A DNA stretch of 13,353 nucleotides from an uncultured Ruminococcus sp. (GCA_902767175.1 CACXGH010000036.1:1-13353), one strand, 5' to 3'; positions 1 to 7,753 are shown, numbered from the stretch's first letter. Numbers and translations are program-made. Notes: generated by a model not told the origin, from the sequence alone.

Positions 1-129
1 GCGACGCCGTCAACAGACGTCGGGGAGCTTTAGCTCCTGCGGGCGTCGGTGGGGGATTTTAACCCGCCACCGACGGACGTATGGCACCCGCCGTCTTTAG
101 AGGCGGGGGACATCGACGCTTGTTATATT
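1..129 (+). mobile_element. Structured GC-rich element end, possibly 3' end of an IS200/IS605 TnpB gene/omega RNA (partial)
   Basis: This is much richer in GC than the sequence after it and is packed with hairpins: GGAGC/GCTCC (24-28 with 33-37), CGTCGGTGG/CCACCGACG (44-52 with 67-75) and CCCGCC/GGCGGG (87-92 with 102-107). The last hairpin runs into a 25-bp sequence (105-129) repeated in inverted orientation at the right edge. Frame 1 reads ATPSTDVGEL and then a TAG stop at 31-33; read through, it continues to SLEAGDIDACYI. The right-edge copy on the minus strand also reads GDIDACYI in frame. Low-complexity tails rich in PVD and EAG words and a structured 3' end that doubles as guide RNA scaffold are typical of TnpB genes, so I infer such an element end pointing into the window. 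The opposite orientation, with a structured RNA reading outward, cannot be excluded. No transposase domain is visible. Confidence 0.4.
105..129 (+). repeat. 25-bp perfect inverted repeat, left copy
   Basis: The sequence starts GGGGGACATCGACGC and ends TTGTTATATT. Its exact reverse complement occurs at 13269-13293. Identity stops abruptly on both sides in both copies: the outer flanks are unlike hairpins, and the inner flanks are unrelated AT-rich DNA. Confidence 0.9.
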
Positions 130-147
130 CCCATAATCCTTAATGAA

Positions 148-200
148 CATACCCCCGAACATCAGACCAGAATCTGAATTTCGGGGGTATGCTTTTATTT
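148..200 (+). terminator. Rho-independent terminator downstream of the left-edge element
   Basis: A perfect 12-bp stem, CATACCCCCGAA (148-159) with TTCGGGGGTATG (180-191), is followed by CTTTTATTTTAT. The 20-base loop contains a second short CAGA/TCTG stem. It would stop transcripts entering from the left edge, insulating the sugar operon from the flanking element. On the minus strand no T tract follows the stem, so it acts in the plus direction only. Confidence 0.8.
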
Positions 201-237
201 TATAATACACTAAAGCACTTATAAAATACAAGAAATA

Positions 238-266
238 TTGTTTTTATATTGCTAAATCTATAAAAT
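238..266 (+). promoter_or_regulatory. Candidate sigma-70 promoter for the alpha-galactoside operon
   Basis: TTGTTT (238-243) and TAAAAT (261-266) are separated by 17 bases, in the AT-rich stretch between the terminator and the first operon gene. The predicted start is near 273, leaving a leader of about 170 bases. Other AT-rich hexamers nearby could serve instead, so this assignment is moderate. The rest of 200-440 holds no gene that I can support. Confidence 0.4.
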
Positions 267-332
267 AATGTTACTATAAATATAACATAAAATATTATAC
301 TAAGGTAAAACTTTATATGCATTATGCTGCTT

Positions 333-370
333 CGGAGATGATGATAGTATACTCTCTGATCATTGCTCCG
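333..370 (+). promoter_or_regulatory. Leader hairpin / possible operator upstream of the alpha-galactoside operon
   Basis: CGGAGATGAT (333-342) pairs with ATCAT-TG-CTCCG (359-370), giving a ten-base-pair stem with a two-base bulge. The loop includes the perfect palindrome AGTATACT (346-353). GATCA and TGATC (358-362, 371-375) form an overlapping second inverted repeat. It could be an mRNA leader structure or a regulator site. I recognise no riboswitch class and no regulator gene is adjacent. Confidence 0.3.
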
Positions 371-440
371 TGATCTGACGGGTCTTATAACGTATTTCCC
401 TGCACAATGATATATAGTTTTTATCAGAAGGAGGCGCACT

Positions 441-1910
441 ATGACTGACAGATCAAAAGTAATTTTCGGAAATGTGATCAAGGAAAATTCACGGCGCAAG
501 GCAGAAAGATCCAAACAAAAGTATATCAGAAGATACGGTGATGACAGCAATGCCGACTACAGCATTAAAATCAGAGAAAATCCATGTCTTTTCGATCCAC
601 TCGGAGTATATGACATCAGGGTCGATGAAGGAACCGGAACATTGCCTTTTGATAAGGAAAAGGGTCTTATTGTAGGAAATATCCGCATGGGCTTCGGTCA
701 CTACCGTATTTCTATAGCCATGGCATCGGCAGCCCATGCTCTTGGTTACACTCCTTATTGGATGGATCTGAATTCCTTCCCGAACACTACCTGTACAAAG
801 GTCATCAGTGCACAGAATGAGCTTTATTCATTAGGCTCACGAATTTCTCAGAAAAGCAGTTTGTTCAACAAGCTGTTGTGGGAACCGCTGAATTATGAAG
901 GCTTTCGTCAGCTCAGCTATAATGCTTCCGATCAGAAAAACGCAGAGCTTATGGCGGCGGTATTCAAGAATATTCCCAAGGATATTCCCGTAATAGGAAC
1001 TCATGTCTGGCCGTCACAGGCGGCAGTTCATGCGGGAATGCGATATGTCGTGAACGCTATACCGGATAATTGGCCAATGGCGCTTCATCTTGCAGAAGGC
1101 AGTGTACACACAGTTCAGACACATCAGTCATATATTGGTTACCGTATTCTGAACGGTATGCAAAAGAACAGTATCCTTAAACCTATGCCGTCTGAAAGTC
1201 TTGTATATACGGGGCATTATATTGATCATGAGCTTGTATCAAATCTTTCAGATGACTGTAACCGCAGAACAGGACGCAAGGTTTCGGGAAAGCCCATGCG
1301 CTTTCTTCTCACAATCGGAGGTGCAGGAGCACAGCGTGAACTGTTTGCGGCTGTTATACGTTATCTTATGCCTGCAATTCGCCGGAAAAAAGCGGTTTTA
1401 TATATCAATGTCGGAGATTACAGTAAGGTCTGGGAGGAACTTTGCACTCAGATCAATGGACTGCAAAAAATAAGCAGGACATATTTCAACAATTGGCAGC
1501 AGACCTTGTCATTTGCGGAAGAAGCTATTAATGAGGAGGTTTACGGTATTCATGCATTCTGTCACAGTAATATATTTGAAGCAGTTTATTGTACAAATCT
1601 ATTAATGAGATCCTGCGATGTATTGGTTACAAAGCCAAGTGAGCTGGCGTTTTATCCCGTACCGAAGCTGTTCCTCAAGCGTATCGGAGGACATGAAAAA
1701 TGGGGTGCGGTACATTCGGCTGAAATGGGTGACGGCACCCTTGAATGCAGGGATATTCCTCATACACTGCAAATGATAAAGCTGTTGCTCTGCGAGGACG
1801 GTCTGTTTACACAGATGTGCGAACAGATCAGGATAAATCAAAGCATTGGACTTTATGACGGTGCATATAAAGCAATAAAGCTTGCTATGGAGCTGCGAAA
1901 GGAAAAATGA
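441..1910 (+). CDS. GT-B-fold glycosyltransferase-like protein of unknown function, first gene of the alpha-galactoside operon
   Basis: This is a 489-residue soluble protein with no signal peptide or membrane segment. It starts at ATG with AAGGAGG six bases upstream. The N-terminal half has GLIVGNIRMGFGHYRISIA (about residues 75-93), like the glycine-rich G-x-GH loop of GT28/MGDG-synthase/MurG-type enzymes. The second half opens with FLLTIGGAGAQRE (288-300), resembling the second Rossmann-type domain. Near 391-420 SCDVLVTKPSELAFYPVPKL and then GGHEKWGA match the region where GT-B enzymes bind the nucleotide-sugar donor. The fold is therefore inferred as GT-B, but donor, acceptor and even transferase activity are unknown. 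The next gene, the symporter, follows after 27 bases, so it is co-transcribed with the galactoside genes. It might process a galactoside, make a storage or surface glycan, or act on a nucleotide sugar in place of a Leloir enzyme absent here. Basic residues 17-31 may form an RNA- or membrane-facing tail. Confidence 0.7.
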   Translation: MTDRSKVIFGNVIKENSRRKAERSKQKYIRRYGDDSNADYSIKIRENPCLFDPLGVYDIRVDEGTGTLPFDKEKGLIVGNIRMGFGHYRISIAMASAAHALGYTPYWMDLNSFPNTTCTKVISAQNELYSLGSRISQKSSLFNKLLWEPLNYEGFRQLSYNASDQKNAELMAAVFKNIPKDIPVIGTHVWPSQAAVHAGMRYVVNAIPDNWPMALHLAEGSVHTVQTHQSYIGYRILNGMQKNSILKPMPSESLVYTGHYIDHELVSNLSDDCNRRTGRKVSGKPMRFLLTIGGAGAQRELFAAVIRYLMPAIRRKKAVLYINVGDYSKVWEELCTQINGLQKISRTYFNNWQQTLSFAEEAINEEVYGIHAFCHSNIFEAVYCTNLLMRSCDVLVTKPSELAFYPVPKLFLKRIGGHEKWGAVHSAEMGDGTLECRDIPHTLQMIKLLLCEDGLFTQMCEQIRINQSIGLYDGAYKAIKLAMELRKEK

Positions 1911-1937
1911 TATTTCCGGAAAGATAAGGAGGATATT

Positions 1938-3365
1938 ATGAAACGGTTAACCAAAAGACAAATGAGAATTTTTGCGGTTGGTCAGCTTGGCTGGTCAACC
2001 CTGAGCGGAATAATCAGTGCATGGTTTGTCACATTCTATCTGCCGACTCAGAACGATATTGACAGCGGCGCATTACAGTATATCTCTCCGGGACTTGTCA
2101 TAGGAGGCTTTCTGACTATATTGGGACTTATAACGGCTCTTTCAAGGGTATTTGACGCAGTAACGGATCCTCTTATTGCATCAATGTCTGACAGAAGCAA
2201 GAACAAGCGCGGAAGGCGAATTCCTTTTATGCAGTATGCTGCAGTTCCGCTATCGGCAGTTACCGTTCTTCTGTTCTGTGCGCCTGTAGAAGAAATAAGC
2301 TCATGGAATGTTGTATGGATCTCGGTATTCATAGTTTTGTTCTATCTTTTCATGACCATGTACTGTACCCCGTATAATGCGCTTATCTCAGAATTCGGAA
2401 AGACTCAGGATGACAGAATGTACATTTCAACAGCTATTTCTCTTACCTTTTTTGCAGGTACTATGCTTGCTTATACACCCTTTGTATTTGCAGGTCTGAT
2501 AAGAGGAAATACAGGATTTGCGTGGAGTTACAGAATTTGCTTTATTGTACTCGCTGTAATATCCTGTATCTGTATGCTTATTCCGACATTTTTCCTCAAG
2601 GAAAAGGACTTTGTCGAGACAAAGCCGTCCAATGCCAATATGTTCAAATCTCTTGGTGCTACATTTAAGAACAAAAACTTCCGTACATTTGTTTTTTCCG
2701 ACATCATGTATTGGGTAGGTCTTACCTTGTTCCAGACCGGACTGCCATTCTTCGTTAAAGTATCTATGCAGCTGGACGAATCATTTACAATGATCTTTTT
2801 AGGAGGCATGACTATTCTTTCGGCAGCATTTTATCCCATAGTACCGAAGCTCGTTAAGAAATTCGGAAAAAAGAAGCTGGTTGTATCCGGATTTTCAGGT
2901 CTGGCTTTAGCTTATGTGATTGCAGGACTGATAGGAATTATCGGTACTTCAATTATACCCGGAATAGTATACGGTGTGCTGATCTGTGTGATAGCTGCAT
3001 TTCCGATGGCTCTTCTTGGTATTATACCTCAATCCATCGTTGCCGACGTTGCAGAAGCCGACGGATATGAAACAGGCGAGAACCGTGAGGGTATGTTCTT
3101 TGCTGCCCGTACCTTTGCAATGAAATTCGGTCAGTCATTAGCTATGCTGGTATTCACATCTCTGGCAATTATAGGTACTACACAGAATACCGACAGCAAT
3201 GATATAACCGCCTCTGTTACCGGCATGACGATCGTTGGCTTTGTGGCAGTTGCTTTCTGTGCTGTAGGTGCCCTTATTCTCAGCTTTTATGATGAAAAGA
3301 AGGTAATGTCTGCCATAGACAATAAGAAGGACAAAGCCATAGACAAAAAGAAGGATACAAAATAA
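1938..3365 (+). CDS. GPH-family sugar:cation symporter (MelB-like, MFS), probable alpha-galactoside importer
   Basis: This 475-residue integral membrane protein has about twelve hydrophobic segments and imports a galactoside with a cation. The family hallmark is at residues 70-93: RVFDAVTDPLIASMSDRS followed by a basic loop. D73 and D77 match the paired aspartates of E. coli MelB (D55, D59) that help bind the cation. YCTPYNALISEFGKTQDDR (142-160) is the second conserved loop. K396 in TFAMKFGQ lies where MelB has its conserved helix XI lysine. The cytoplasmic tail is Lys/Asp-rich and contains a 24-base tandem duplication. AAGGAGG sits five bases before the ATG. The GT-B-like gene ends 27 bases upstream and the alpha-galactosidase starts 17 bases downstream, so melibiose or raffinose-family sugars are the likely cargo; beta-galactosides are possible within the family. 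Substrate is inferred from context. Confidence 0.88.
   Translation: MKRLTKRQMRIFAVGQLGWSTLSGIISAWFVTFYLPTQNDIDSGALQYISPGLVIGGFLTILGLITALSRVFDAVTDPLIASMSDRSKNKRGRRIPFMQYAAVPLSAVTVLLFCAPVEEISSWNVVWISVFIVLFYLFMTMYCTPYNALISEFGKTQDDRMYISTAISLTFFAGTMLAYTPFVFAGLIRGNTGFAWSYRICFIVLAVISCICMLIPTFFLKEKDFVETKPSNANMFKSLGATFKNKNFRTFVFSDIMYWVGLTLFQTGLPFFVKVSMQLDESFTMIFLGGMTILSAAFYPIVPKLVKKFGKKKLVVSGFSGLALAYVIAGLIGIIGTSIIPGIVYGVLICVIAAFPMALLGIIPQSIVADVAEADGYETGENREGMFFAARTFAMKFGQSLAMLVFTSLAIIGTTQNTDSNDITASVTGMTIVGFVAVAFCAVGALILSFYDEKKVMSAIDNKKDKAIDKKKDTK
3312..3359 (+). repeat. 24-bp tandem duplication at the 3' end of the symporter gene
   Basis: Units 3312-3335 and 3336-3359 both begin GCCATAGACAA and continue with an AAGAAGGA core, differing at a few bases. 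They encode AIDNKKDK and AIDKKKDT in the cytoplasmic C-terminal tail. The copy looks like a slippage product in a non-conserved tail. Confidence 0.7.
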
Positions 3366-3367
3366 AA

Positions 3368-3373
3368 AGGCGG
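3368..3373 (+). promoter_or_regulatory. Ribosome binding site fixing the TTG start of the alpha-galactosidase gene
   Basis: AGGCGG lies nine bases before TTG at 3383. The ATGATG in between runs at once into an in-frame TAA, so it cannot start the gene. The next in-frame Met is residue 77, inside the conserved beta-sandwich region. Confidence 0.6.
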
Positions 3374-3382
3374 ATGATGTAA

Positions 3383-5731
3383 TTGATTAGAAAACTAAAG
3401 GGTGAACGCCCTGCCTTTGTTCTTGATACCCGGAACACAACCTATGTATTTTCTGTAACTCCATCGGGACATCTCGAGCATTTGTATTACGGGGAAAAAA
3501 TAACTCTTTCAGAATCATCGGAATGTGAAGCCTTCCGTGACAAGCGTGAGTTTGAAACAGGAAACAGCATTGTATATTCCAAAGAATATCCCACTGTCCT
3601 GCTTGAAGATATGTGTCTCGAATTTTCCTCGTCAGGTCACGGTGATATACGGGAGCCTTTTCTTGAGATCGTCCATGCTGACGGCAGCCGCAGCTCAGAT
3701 TTTCTTTATTCAGAAGATCGTATAGACAGTGAGCCTTCTGATCTCACCTTATTGCCGTGTTCCTATACTGAGGAAGGAAAAGCAGAGCATCTCTGTGTAA
3801 CAGTAAGGGACGGTGTGCTGATACTTGAACTTCATTATCGGGTCTATCCCGAATGCGATGTAATAACCCGCTGCTGCCGTCTTCTGAATAACGGAAAGGA
3901 TACTATCATACTGAATCGTTTGATGAGCACACAGATAGATATTCCTTTCAGCGGTGTATCCGTTACCTCATTTCACGGCGCTTGGGCGAGGGAAATGAAT
4001 AAAACCACCACATCATTAAAAGCCGGAAAATTTTCTGCTGAAAGCCGTACAGGCTCCTCCTCCAACAGAGCAAATCCTTTCTTTATGGTACATTCTCCTG
4101 ATGCAGCGGAGCATACGGGCAGTGTCTACGGCTTTAATCTTATATACAGCGGAAATCATTATTCAGCAGTCGAGGTCAATGCATATGGTAAGACCCGTAT
4201 TATCAGCGGTATTCAGCCCGATGGTTTCAGCTTTATTTTGAATGAGGGCGAAAGCTTTGAGTCTCCCGAAGCAGTAATGACATATTCCTCCGCCGGCTTT
4301 TCCGGTCAGAGCATCAATATGCACAGCTTTGTAAAGGAACATATTGTCAGAGGAGAATGGAAATACAGGGAAAGACCTGTCCTTTTGAATAGCTGGGAGG
4401 CATTGTATTTCAATGTAAACAAAAACAGCCTGCTGAGTCTTGCCAAAGAAGGAAAAAAACTCGGGGCAGAGCTGTTTGTTGCAGATGACGGTTGGTTTGG
4501 AGAGAGAAACAGCGATTCGCAGTCCCTGGGGGATTGGGAACCGGATAAGAAAAAGCTGCCGGACGGTCTTAAGCCTTTGACGGATAAGATAAAAGGGCTT
4601 GGTATGGACTTCGGTATATGGGTAGAGCCTGAAATGGTCAATGTGAACAGCAGACTGTATCGTCAGCATCCCGAATGGGCAATGGAAATAAAGGGTAGAA
4701 AACATTCTGAGGGAAGGAACCAGAGGGTATTGGACCTTGCAAACCCTGAGGTGCAGGAATATCTGATAAATAAGATGAGTGAGGTATTTTCCTCGGCTGA
4801 TATACGCTATGTGAAATGGGACATGAACCGGATCTTTTCAGATGTATACTCACCATTTCTGCCCCCTGAGCGGCAAGGAGAAACACCTCACCGATATATC
4901 TGCGGTCTGTACAGAATTATCGGTACACTGACAAAACAGTTTCCTGAAATACTGTTTGAGGGCTGTGCTTCCGGCGGCAATCGTTTTGACCTTGGAATGC
5001 TTTGTTTCTTCCCGCAAATATGGGCAAGTGATAATACCGATGCTCTCAGCCGTGCCGCTATACAGGAGGGTTACAGCTATGGATATCCTCAGTCCTGTAT
5101 CGGCGCTCATGTCAGTGCCGTACCAAATCATCAGACTCTGCGCAGTACTCCGTTGAGTACAAGATTCGGAGCGGCTGCTTTTGGTATTTTAGGATATGAA
5201 TGTGATGTGCGTGATCTCAGTGCTGAGAGCAGGGAGCTTATTTGCAGACATATTTCTATTTATAAAAAATGGCGCAGAGTTCTGCAGTTCGGACAGTTTT
5301 ACAGAGTTCTTTCAGGCAATATTCACGAGTGGATATGTGTTTCTGAGGATAAGAGATACGCTGTCGGACTTCTTCTGCAGGAACTGACCTGTCCGAATAT
5401 GCAGTCACAGAGATTTTTCGCACACGGTCTTGACCCGAATAAAAAGTATCATTTTTATAATATACCGGAACGAATTGATATCAAACAATTTGGCAGCCTT
5501 ATTAATACCATAGCACCTTTCCATGTAAAACAGGATTCATTTGTTCATAACGTAATAGCCAAAGCAGTAAAAATGAACAGTGAAAAAGAAGATATTATCG
5601 TATCCGGAGAGATTCTTATGAGGACAGGTGTTTCACTCAGTCCGGCTTTTTCAGGGACAGGTCTTAATGAAAAGGTCAGGATATTTCCTGATTTTGCAGC
5701 ACGCCTTTACTTTATGGAAGCTGCAGAGTAG
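3383..5731 (+). CDS. Alpha-galactosidase, glycoside hydrolase family 36
   Basis: This enzyme hydrolyses terminal alpha-1,6-galactosyl residues of melibiose, raffinose or stachyose, releasing galactose. It has 782 residues, a little longer than the usual 730 or so, and no signal peptide, so it acts in the cytoplasm on imported sugar. The N-terminal beta-sandwich covers about residues 10-310. The catalytic barrel contains LFVADDGWFGER (364-375), GIWVEPEMVN (411-420), YVKWDMNR (476-483) with D480 as nucleophile, EGCASGGNRFDLG (526-538), and IWASDNTDA (546-554) with D550 as acid/base. The 70-residue gap between the two catalytic aspartates matches characterised GH36 enzymes. The C-terminal beta domain ends FPDFAARLYFMEA. 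It starts at TTG and lies 17 bases after the symporter and 24 bases before galactokinase. Family names in use include aga, rafA and melA; I cannot choose between them. Transglycosylation is possible in this family. Confidence 0.95.
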   Translation: MIRKLKGERPAFVLDTRNTTYVFSVTPSGHLEHLYYGEKITLSESSECEAFRDKREFETGNSIVYSKEYPTVLLEDMCLEFSSSGHGDIREPFLEIVHADGSRSSDFLYSEDRIDSEPSDLTLLPCSYTEEGKAEHLCVTVRDGVLILELHYRVYPECDVITRCCRLLNNGKDTIILNRLMSTQIDIPFSGVSVTSFHGAWAREMNKTTTSLKAGKFSAESRTGSSSNRANPFFMVHSPDAAEHTGSVYGFNLIYSGNHYSAVEVNAYGKTRIISGIQPDGFSFILNEGESFESPEAVMTYSSAGFSGQSINMHSFVKEHIVRGEWKYRERPVLLNSWEALYFNVNKNSLLSLAKEGKKLGAELFVADDGWFGERNSDSQSLGDWEPDKKKLPDGLKPLTDKIKGLGMDFGIWVEPEMVNVNSRLYRQHPEWAMEIKGRKHSEGRNQRVLDLANPEVQEYLINKMSEVFSSADIRYVKWDMNRIFSDVYSPFLPPERQGETPHRYICGLYRIIGTLTKQFPEILFEGCASGGNRFDLGMLCFFPQIWASDNTDALSRAAIQEGYSYGYPQSCIGAHVSAVPNHQTLRSTPLSTRFGAAAFGILGYECDVRDLSAESRELICRHISIYKKWRRVLQFGQFYRVLSGNIHEWICVSEDKRYAVGLLLQELTCPNMQSQRFFAHGLDPNKKYHFYNIPERIDIKQFGSLINTIAPFHVKQDSFVHNVIAKAVKMNSEKEDIIVSGEILMRTGVSLSPAFSGTGLNEKVRIFPDFAARLYFMEAAE

Positions 5732-5742
5732 TACAGGAATAC

Positions 5743-5748
5743 AGGAGG
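5743..5748 (+). promoter_or_regulatory. galK: Ribosome binding site that favours the second Met of galK
   Basis: AGGAGG ends one base before an ATG at 5750, too close for initiation, and seven bases before an in-frame ATG at 5756. The optimal spacing therefore points to 5756 as the true start. Confidence 0.75.
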
Positions 5749-5755
5749 TATGGAA

Positions 5756-6895
5756 ATGTCAGGAATAATCTCAGGCTTTGAGACAATATATAACAGAACT
5801 CCCGACGCAGCCTGCTTTGCACCAGGGCGTGTTAATCTGATCGGGGAACACACTGACTATAACGGAGGTAATGTACTTCCTTGTGCAATTCATCTTGGCA
5901 TACGATGTGCCGCTGCCTGCCGAAGGGACAGATGGCTGCAGTTCTTTTCTGAGAGCTTTCCTGACAGCGGAGTTATCGTTTATCAGCTTGATGATCTTCG
6001 GTTACAGGGCTGCTGGGCTGATTATCCTGTCAGTGTTATCCGTGCTTTTTCTGCTTTTGGTTACAGGATTGAAAACGGCGCCGATTTTTATTTCAGCAGT
6101 GACCTTCCCGACGGTGCAGGTCTGTCTTCATCTGCTGCGCTTGAAGTGGCTGTCGGTGTTATGCTCCGCACACTCTTTTCACTTCCGCTTACACAGCAGG
6201 AGCTTGCATTGATCGGTCAGTTTGCCGAAAACCGGTTTATCGGTGTAAACTGCGGCATAATGGATCAGTTTGCAAGTGCAATGGGAAAGAGAGACCATGC
6301 AATTCTGCTTGACGCCAATTCACTGTCATTTCAATACGCTCCTTTGGAAAATGCTTCCCTTGTTATTGTTAACAGCTGCGTTAAGCATTCTCTTGCGTCT
6401 TCTGCTTATAATGACCGGCAGCGTGAGTGTGAAACGGCACGGAAAATGCTGAATGTACCGACACTATGCTCTCTCAGTACGGAGGAGTTTGACAGCAGTT
6501 CCGGCAAGATCACAGATAATACTTGCCGTTGCCGTGCACGTCATGCAATATATGAGAACGGAAGAACTATTGACGCTGCAAAAGCTCTTATCAATGGAAA
6601 TCTCAGCGAATTCGGAAAACTGATGAATGCCTCGCATACATCTCTTCGTGACGACTATGAGGTATCCTGCACTGAGCTGGATTTTCTTGTAGATACAGCA
6701 CAAAGAATCCACGGTGTATATGGCTCCCGTATGACCGGCGGCGGCTTTGGCGGCTGTACAGTAACTTTGATGGAGAAAAGTTCTGAGAAAGAATTTATTA
6801 CTGTTATAAAACAGGAGTACAGCCGGAAGTTTAACATAATACCTGCCGTTTATTCCGTCACTGTCTGTGACGGTGCAGGGATCATTGATTTTTAA
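5756..6895 (+). CDS. galK: Galactokinase
   Basis: This GHMP kinase phosphorylates galactose to galactose 1-phosphate with ATP in the cytoplasm, the first committed step of the Leloir pathway. It is 379 residues from the preferred start, or 381 from ATG 5750 (numbering below uses 381). The galactokinase signature is GRVNLIGEHTDYNGGNVLP (26-44), with the catalytic arginine at 27. The ATP loop is GAGLSSSAALEVA (122-134). The catalytic aspartate D172 is in GVNCGIMDQFASAMG, and the third GHMP motif is RMTGGGFGGCTV (327-338). All key residues are present. It is the last gene of the operon, 24 bases after the alpha-galactosidase whose product it consumes. No galT, galE or mutarotase gene is in the window, so later steps must be encoded elsewhere. 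No plus-strand terminator with a U tract follows; the hairpin downstream suits luxS on the other strand. Confidence 0.96.
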   Translation: MSGIISGFETIYNRTPDAACFAPGRVNLIGEHTDYNGGNVLPCAIHLGIRCAAACRRDRWLQFFSESFPDSGVIVYQLDDLRLQGCWADYPVSVIRAFSAFGYRIENGADFYFSSDLPDGAGLSSSAALEVAVGVMLRTLFSLPLTQQELALIGQFAENRFIGVNCGIMDQFASAMGKRDHAILLDANSLSFQYAPLENASLVIVNSCVKHSLASSAYNDRQRECETARKMLNVPTLCSLSTEEFDSSSGKITDNTCRCRARHAIYENGRTIDAAKALINGNLSEFGKLMNASHTSLRDDYEVSCTELDFLVDTAQRIHGVYGSRMTGGGFGGCTVTLMEKSSEKEFITVIKQEYSRKFNIIPAVYSVTVCDGAGIIDF

Positions 6896-6947
6896 AAAAT
6901 GTATTGTCCGCAGGTGTTCGTTAAATATAACTGCAGCACAATGATCT

Positions 6948-6988
6948 AAAAAGGCAGCCTTCGTGTGTATAAAAACACGGAGGCTGCC
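6948..6988 (-). terminator. Rho-independent terminator of luxS
   Basis: GGCAGCCT (6953-6960) pairs with AGGCTGCC (6981-6988), and CGTGT (6962-6966) with ACACG (6975-6979), separated by a T-G juxtaposition. On the minus strand the stem is followed by TTTTT (6952-6948), 22 bases after the luxS stop. On the plus strand no U tract follows the stem, so it is at best a weak block for galK transcripts. Confidence 0.82.
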
Positions 6989-7010
6989 GCTGTTGAATAT
7001 GCAGGTGTTC

Positions 7011-7535
7011 TTACGAATCGTAGAACTGCCTTCCATCGTTCGTTACAAGGCGCTGAGCTTTCGGATACTCAAATATTTCTGGATTGCCGTTGTTTCTGCA
7101 GAGGTAGTCAGCAAATCTTGCCGCATACCATTTTGCCATTCCAAGGTTGTGCATAAGATAATGTCCGCAGTTTTCCGGTGTAGTTCCGGGAACACTCTCC
7201 GCATAATCTACTGCTCTGAAAGCTCTAACTATCAGGTCATAGATCTCACGGGAAGGACGGCTGCCCTTGAGTATGAGATAAAACCCTGTCATGCATCCCA
7301 TAGGTCCCCAATAGATGATTTCATCTTTCCAATCGGGATCGTTACGAAGAAATGTGGCTATAATGTGTTCGAGCGAGTGCATTGCGGCCACATCAACTGC
7401 CGGCTCCCTGTTAGGCCTTGTGACCCTTATATCGTAAGTTGTAACTACTCCGTCTCCGACATTATCCACCCTGCTGGTAAATATGCCGGGAACAATTGCT
7501 GTATGGTCTACAGAAAAACTTGGTATTAAATCCAT
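7011..7535 (-). CDS. luxS: S-ribosylhomocysteine lyase (autoinducer-2 synthase)
   Basis: LuxS cleaves S-ribosyl-homocysteine to homocysteine and 4,5-dihydroxy-2,3-pentanedione, the autoinducer-2 precursor, within the activated methyl cycle. It is a cytosolic dimeric metalloenzyme. The protein is 174 residues, slightly longer than the usual 150-160, with the extra at the C terminus. The metal ligands are H53 and H57 in HSLEH and C123 in ENCGHYLMHN; E56 is the conserved acid/base and C81 in GPMGCMTGFYL the catalytic cysteine. SRVDN (21-25) and TTYDIRVTRPN (32-42) are typical substrate-binding segments. CCTCCT at 7544-7549 (AGGAGG on the coding strand) is eight bases before the ATG. It is monocistronic, with its own promoter and terminator. 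It converges with galK and diverges from the sigma-fusion gene. No pfs or other activated-methyl-cycle gene is adjacent. Confidence 0.96.
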   Translation of the reverse strand: MDLIPSFSVDHTAIVPGIFTSRVDNVGDGVVTTYDIRVTRPNREPAVDVAAMHSLEHIIATFLRNDPDWKDEIIYWGPMGCMTGFYLILKGSRPSREIYDLIVRAFRAVDYAESVPGTTPENCGHYLMHNLGMAKWYAARFADYLCRNNGNPEIFEYPKAQRLVTNDGRQFYDS

Positions 7536-7569
7536 ATCGTATTCCTCCTGATTTTATATTATATTTCAG

Positions 7570-7598
7570 ATTATACATCAGTTCCTGTTGTTTGGCAA
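7570..7598 (-). promoter_or_regulatory. Sigma-70 promoter of luxS
   Basis: On the minus strand TTGCCA (7598-7593) and a perfect TATAAT (7575-7570) are 17 bases apart. The start would be near 7563, giving a leader of about 28 bases before the luxS ATG. That is too short for a riboswitch. Confidence 0.65.
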
Positions 7599-7668
7599 GA
7601 AATAACACGCCATGGGAAAAACTATATTCTTTTAATGCAGAGCAACAATAGTTTGTAGGAAATAATAA

Positions 7669-7698
7669 TTGAATTGCAGTATTTGTATGTGTTATAAT
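7669..7698 (+). promoter_or_regulatory. Extended -10 promoter of the sigma-fusion gene
   Basis: TTGAAT (7669-7674) and TATAAT (7693-7698) are 18 bases apart, and TGT directly before the -10 makes an extended -10 element. It drives the gene starting at 7754 and diverges from the luxS promoter; the two -35 boxes are about 70 bases apart. It resembles a housekeeping promoter and not an ECF type, so self-regulation is not obvious. Confidence 0.6.
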
Positions 7699-7753
7699 TT
7701 GTATAAATAATTGGAATAAAACCGAAAATAAATCCATCGGAAGGTAGAGGCTT

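Noticed and set aside
105..129. Integron attC site
   Set aside because: The ends do not fit the GTTRRRY and RYYYAAC core sites, despite the fixed-end, variable-hairpin look.
200..550. 116-residue minus-strand open frame before the operon
   Set aside because: It overlaps the operon promoter, leader and first gene. The protein is low-complexity hydrophobic text from AT-rich DNA, with no convincing ribosome binding site.
4163..4705. 180-residue minus-strand open frame inside the alpha-galactosidase gene
   Set aside because: It lies opposite conserved GH36 catalytic sequence, so it is a shadow frame.
6464..7036. 190-residue minus-strand open frame across the end of galK
   Set aside because: It overlaps conserved galactokinase motif 3, the luxS terminator and the luxS 3' end. 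The protein resembles no family.
6963..7529. 188-residue plus-strand open frame opposite luxS
   Set aside because: It is complementary to a complete luxS with all metal and catalytic residues, so it is a shadow.
7536..7569. Riboswitch in the luxS leader
   Set aside because: The leader from the predicted start is only about 28 bases, too short for any SAM or SAH riboswitch.
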